A stretch of DNA of 64,000 nt from Methylobacterium oryzihabitans. GTDB lineage: Bacteria > Pseudomonadota > Alphaproteobacteria > Rhizobiales > Beijerinckiaceae. The notes below the pieces were generated by a model. The model did not search any database, was not told the origin of the DNA, and was given only the letters and a program-made list of their open reading frames with translations. Shown here one piece after another: positions 60,643 through 64,000 of the stretch. Within the stretch, counting starts at the first letter, position 1. Every line of letters begins with the position of its first letter. The stretch covers positions 156,277 to 220,276 of the forward strand of contig NZ_SACP01000007.1 of the NCBI RefSeq assembly GCF_004004555.2. Direction: 5' to 3'. Both the position numbers and the translations under genes were made by a program.

Positions 60643-61553
60643 GCGGCGAGCCGGGGGTTGAGCACGTCGCGCAGCCGGTCGCCGACGAGGTTGATCGCCA
60701 CGATGACGGTCACGAGGGCGATGCCCGGGAAGGTCGAGATCCAGTACTTGCCCGACAGCAGGTAGTCGTAGCCGTTCTTGATGAGCAGGCCGAGCGACGG
60801 CTCGGTCACCGGCACGCCGACGCCGAGGAACGACAGCGTCGCCTCGAGGGCGATGGCGTGCGCGACCTGCATCGTCGCCACCACGATCACCGGCGAGAGG
60901 CAGTTCGGCAGCAGGTGGCGGAAGATCAGGCTGCGGGTCGGGAGCGCAAGCGCCCGGGCCGCCTCCATGTAGTCGCGCCGCCGCTCGACCAGGGCGGCCG
61001 AGCGGATCGCGCGGGCGTAGTAGGCCCACTGCACCGCCACCAGCGCGATCACCACCTTGTCGACCCCGCGCCCGAAGCTCGCGAGCAGGATCAGCGCGAT
61101 CAGGATGGCGGGGAAGGACAGTTGCAGGTCGACGAGGCGCATCAGCAGCGCGTCGACCCGCCCGCCGGCATGGGCCGCGAGGATGCCGAGGCTCGCCCCG
61201 ACCGACACCGCGATCAGCGTCGCCGACAGGCTGACCACGAGCGACACCCGCAGGCCGTAGATGATGGCCGAGAGCATGTCGCGCCCCTGGGCATCGGTGC
61301 CGAGCCAGTAGGTCATGCCGGAGAAGCTCTGCGAGCCCGGCGGCATCCCGGCATCCATGATGTCGAGGGTGGCGAGATCGTAGGGGTTCTGCGGCGCGAT
61401 GAACGGCGCCAGCAGCGCCGCGCCGCCGGCGAGCACCAGCACCGCGAGGCCGAGCAGCGCGAGGGGATCGCGCAGGAAGGCCCGGACGTGGCGGCGCCAG
61501 ACCGGCTGCGGCCGGGCGGCGACCGGCCCGGCGGGCAGGGATGAGGCGGTCAC
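60639..61553 (-). CDS. Dipeptide/oligopeptide ABC transporter permease (DppC/OppC type)
   Basis: 304 residues from GTG 61553. N-terminal OppC leader helix (ALLGLAVLVLAGGAALLAPF), GTDAQGRDMLSAIIYGLRVS, and the EAA loop (EAARALALPTRSLIFRHLLP). About six membrane helices. It overlaps DppB by four bases. Confidence 0.88.
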   Translation of the reverse strand: MTASSLPAGPVAARPQPVWRRHVRAFLRDPLALLGLAVLVLAGGAALLAPFIAPQNPYDLATLDIMDAGMPPGSQSFSGMTYWLGTDAQGRDMLSAIIYGLRVSLVVSLSATLIAVSVGASLGILAAHAGGRVDALLMRLVDLQLSFPAILIALILLASFGRGVDKVVIALVAVQWAYYARAIRSAALVERRRDYMEAARALALPTRSLIFRHLLPNCLSPVIVVATMQVAHAIALEATLSFLGVGVPVTEPSLGLLIKNGYDYLLSGKYWISTFPGIALVTVIVAINLVGDRLRDVLNPRLAA

Positions 61554-62527
61554 GGCTCGGACTCCGACAGGCGCACCCGCGGGTCGAGGGCGGCGTAGAT
61601 CAGGTCGACCACGAGGTTGATGACGATGAACAGGCAGACGGTGAGCATCAGGTAGGCGACGACGACCGGGCGGTCGAGGCGGTTGATCGAGTCGATCAGC
61701 AGCTTGCCGATGCCGGGCCACGCGAACACCGTCTCGGTGACGACCGCGAAGGCGATCATCGAGCCGAGTTCGAGGCCGATCACCGTGATGACCGGCAGCA
61801 GGATGGTCTTGAGCACGTGGACCCCGACGATGCGCGAGGGCGCGAGCCCCTTGGCGCGGGCGAAGCGCACGAAGTCCTGCAGCATCGCCTCCCGGGTGCC
61901 GGCGCGGGCGAGGCGGATCACCACCGCGAGCTTGAACAGCGCGAGGTTGAGCGCCGGCAGCACGAGGTGGCGCAGGCCGTCGAGGGTGAGGAGCCCGGTT
62001 TCGATCCCGAGCACCCGCACGGTCTCGCCGCGCCCGCCCGCCGGCAGCCAGCCGAGGGTGACGGCGAAGACCAGAACCAGCATCAGCCCCTGCCAGAAGT
62101 TCGGCAGCGAGAAGCCGAGGATCGACCCGGCCATGATGGCGCGCCCCGACGCCGAGTCGGGCCGCAGGCCCGCCCACAGGCCGAGCGGCAGCCCGACCAC
62201 CACCGCGATGGCGAGCGCCGTGAAGGCGAGTTCGAGGGTGGCGGGCAGGCGCTGGAGGATCACCTGCACGGCGGGCTCGTTGTAGACGAACGAGCGCCCG
62301 AGATCGCCGTGCAGCGCGTTCCACGCGAAGGTGGCGAACTGCACCGGCAGCGGCCGGTCGAGCCCGAGCCGGGCGGCGATGGCCGCCCGCTCGTCGGCGG
62401 TGGCGTCGGGCGCCGCCAGCATGTCGATCGGGTCGGCGATGGCGTAGACCCCGACGAACACCAGCAGCGCCATCGCGGCGATGGTGACGAGGGCCTGGCC
62501 GAAGCGCTGGAACAGGTAGGTCAGCAT
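61550..62527 (-). CDS. Dipeptide/oligopeptide ABC transporter permease (DppB/OppB type)
   Basis: 325 residues. First helix LFQRFGQALVTIAAMALLVF, then RLGLDRPLPVQFATFAWNAL, DLGRSFVYNEPAV and the EAA-type loop (RFARAKGLAPSRIVGVHVLK). First gene of the operon. The expected periplasmic binding protein is not upstream, where the dispersed repeat and an AraC regulator lie instead, so it must be encoded elsewhere or lost. Confidence 0.88.
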   Translation of the reverse strand: MLTYLFQRFGQALVTIAAMALLVFVGVYAIADPIDMLAAPDATADERAAIAARLGLDRPLPVQFATFAWNALHGDLGRSFVYNEPAVQVILQRLPATLELAFTALAIAVVVGLPLGLWAGLRPDSASGRAIMAGSILGFSLPNFWQGLMLVLVFAVTLGWLPAGGRGETVRVLGIETGLLTLDGLRHLVLPALNLALFKLAVVIRLARAGTREAMLQDFVRFARAKGLAPSRIVGVHVLKTILLPVITVIGLELGSMIAFAVVTETVFAWPGIGKLLIDSINRLDRPVVVAYLMLTVCLFIVINLVVDLIYAALDPRVRLSESEP

Positions 62528-62585
62528 GGCGTCGGCCGGGGGTGGGGTGGTCGTGCGCCGTGCGCAGGCGGGGTGATCGCGTGTA

Positions 62586-62695
62586 TCATACGATTTTCGA
62601 TTGATCGCTTCGCGATGCGAAAATCGGCTTCGCTCAGGCGCCGCGCGGGCTGGTAATACGGTTTTCCGGAACGAATCGTCCGGAAAACCGTATTA
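62586..62695 (-). repeat. Dispersed two-hairpin repeat, copy F
   Basis: Reverse orientation, near-canonical: tcatacgattttcg ... cgaaaatcg with an inner atcgc/gcgat stem, the linker ggcttcgctcaggcgccgcg and cgggct, and a second hairpin tacggttttccgg/ccggaaaaccgta. It sits in the dppB-araC gap (62528-62788), which holds nothing else recognisable beyond a GC-rich palindrome at about 62698-62716. Confidence 0.85.
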
Positions 62696-62788
62696 CCTCG
62701 CCCCGCGGGCGGGGAGAGGAAGAACGCCCGCGCCCGTCCTGCCACGGCCCGCGGTGCCGGCCCTCCCGGACCTGCCGCGCCGGCTCCC

Positions 62789-63847
62789 CTACAGGTCGTC
62801 GAACAGGCGGCCGATCTCCGCCGCCGACACCTCGTTGCGCCGCTCTGCCACCAGCCCGTCCCGCATGATCGTGCGCGGCGTCGCGCCGTACAACTCGCGC
62901 AACGCGTTGCGCAGGCTGCGCTCGGTCCCGAACCCGCTCGCCCGCGCCACCTCGACGACCGTGAGCCCGGAGGCATCCAGCCGCGTCAGCAGGTCCACCG
63001 CCAGCGCCGCCCGCCGCTGCCGGATCACCGCCGCCACCCCGCCCGCCGGCGCGAAAACCCGGTACAGCATCGTGCGCGACAGCCCGAACTGCGCGCACAG
63101 GCTCTCGATCCCCAGTTCCGGCCGCGCCGCCTCCCGGTCGATGAAGCGCCGCAGTTGCGCCAGCGTCGGCAGCGCCACCGGGGGGCGGTCGGGGTCGCCG
63201 CCGGCGGGCGCGGCGCTCCTGGGCACCACGAAGGCCGCCGACACCGCGACGACCGCCCGCGCCAGGGCCAGCGCCGCGCGGTCGGGCAGGCGGTCCACCT
63301 GCGCCGCCAGCGACGTCAGCAGCCCGCCCAGCACCGCGCCCGCCGGGCTCGCCGCCGCGAACACGACGCCGTCGACCGCGCCGGGCTCGCCCGTCGCCGC
63401 CTCGAATACCACCCGCGGCATGATCAGGCCGAGGATGCGCGTGCCGTCCACGACGCGGGCGTGCATCCCGCCCTTCAGATCGACCATCAGGCAGTCGCCG
63501 GGACCCGCATCCACCGCCCGGCCGCCGATCTGCCCGTGCAGGCGGCCCGACACGACGCAGTCGGCGATGACGTGGTCGTGCTCCCACTCCGCCCGCACGC
63601 TCTGGCTCCGCAGCAGCGTCGCCGGCCCCAGGCACAGGTCGGTCACCAGGAACGGGCCGACCGGGTGGACGCCGACGCTGCCCGCGAAAGCCGCGAGGTC
63701 GCCCGGCTCGACCGCGGTGTCCATCGACACCGAGGTCGCCTCGCGCCACGCCTGCGCCCGGGCGACGGGGTCGGGGTGGCTGTCGCGGTCGACCCGCACC
63801 CGGACCGGGCCCGGCGCGCCCGGTGCCCCCTCCGTCTCTGATCCCAT
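62789..63847 (-). CDS. AraC family transcriptional regulator
   Basis: 352 residues with an ggagagg site. The N-terminal half is an AraC-binding-like beta domain (RAEWEHDHVIADCVVSGRLH). The C-terminal AraC HTH is at about residues 240-340: IESLCAQFGLSRTMLYRVFA and VVEVARASGFGTERSLRNAL. It is upstream of the peptide-transporter operon in the same direction, and could control it or a gene beyond the window. Confidence 0.85.
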   Translation of the reverse strand: MGSETEGAPGAPGPVRVRVDRDSHPDPVARAQAWREATSVSMDTAVEPGDLAAFAGSVGVHPVGPFLVTDLCLGPATLLRSQSVRAEWEHDHVIADCVVSGRLHGQIGGRAVDAGPGDCLMVDLKGGMHARVVDGTRILGLIMPRVVFEAATGEPGAVDGVVFAAASPAGAVLGGLLTSLAAQVDRLPDRAALALARAVVAVSAAFVVPRSAAPAGGDPDRPPVALPTLAQLRRFIDREAARPELGIESLCAQFGLSRTMLYRVFAPAGGVAAVIRQRRAALAVDLLTRLDASGLTVVEVARASGFGTERSLRNALRELYGATPRTIMRDGLVAERRNEVSAAEIGRLFDDL

Positions 63848-64000
63848 TCCGCCTCTCCAGCGTTCGCACCCCCAAACCTAGCGCTTCCAGCCGCCGGATA
63901 ACTGGAAAATCCGTCCCGGATCGTCGATTTCTGAGACAATCTTTCCGGATGAACTGACAGGAGGATTGATTTTCGCCCTCCCGTGGCGTTCTCTGCTGAC
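63848..64000. other. Window end, promoter region
   Basis: Upstream region of the AraC gene. An aggagg at 63959-63964 followed by a TTG/ATT could mark the start of a plus-strand gene leaving the window, but spacing is poor and only about 11 codons are visible, so no call is made. Confidence 0.3.

Noticed and set aside
1..64000. CRISPR arrays or intact insertion sequences
   Set aside because: No regularly spaced direct repeats and no transposase frame with a catalytic motif were found. The repeats present are dispersed palindromes.

Overview
The window is high-GC, densely coded DNA from what looks like an alphaproteobacterium of the Methylobacterium type. This is inferred from base composition, from gene families (taurine cluster, DUF2778 protein, redoxin/oxygenase fusion) and from many palindromic intergenic repeats; no 16S rRNA gene is present. 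No rRNA, CRISPR array or intact insertion sequence was seen.

Layout. (1) 0.4-11.4 kb: a detoxification-like block with two VOC/glyoxalase proteins, a three-subunit molybdenum aldehyde oxidoreductase (PaoABC type), an old-yellow-enzyme reductase, a 953-aa winged-helix/NTPase regulator and a small secreted cysteine protein. (2) 11.8-19.6 kb: a taurine cluster. A MocR-type regulator (TauR) is divergent from tauABC, a TSUP exporter, a short-chain reductase (IsfD-like) and taurine:pyruvate aminotransferase. With no sulfoacetaldehyde acetyltransferase present, the set fits use of taurine as a nitrogen source with isethionate excreted. Decayed copies of one integrase gene flank it. (3) 20.55-40.47 kb: an integrated element in the 3' end of tRNA-Leu(CAG). 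It has a 19-bp attL/attR repeat, paired arm-type sites about 60 bp inside each end, and an integrase at the right end. Its cargo is a DUF4145 protein, a serine recombinase, a ribbon-helix-helix operon, two proteins built of internal repeats, three tandem HTH paralogues, a tandem pair of unknown paralogues, and two very large proteins resembling podovirus internal virion (DNA ejection) proteins. No capsid, portal, terminase, tail or replication gene is visible. (4) 41.1-64 kb: chromosomal genes. These are a giant HAD/glycosyltransferase, a semialdehyde dehydrogenase, two tRNA-Arg(ACG) genes, an amidase, a DUF2778 peptidoglycan protein, a kinase-like protein, an FkbM methyltransferase, a cysteine-less redoxin fused to a 2OG-Fe(II) oxygenase, a GH15 enzyme, RNase HI, a dipeptide-type ABC operon lacking its binding protein, and an AraC regulator.

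A dispersed two-hairpin repeat of about 105-150 bp occurs six times between genes. Its stems are kept paired by compensatory changes between copies. The tRNA-Leu element is the most unusual region: a phage-derived island that keeps ejection-like proteins and unknown families but no particle genes.
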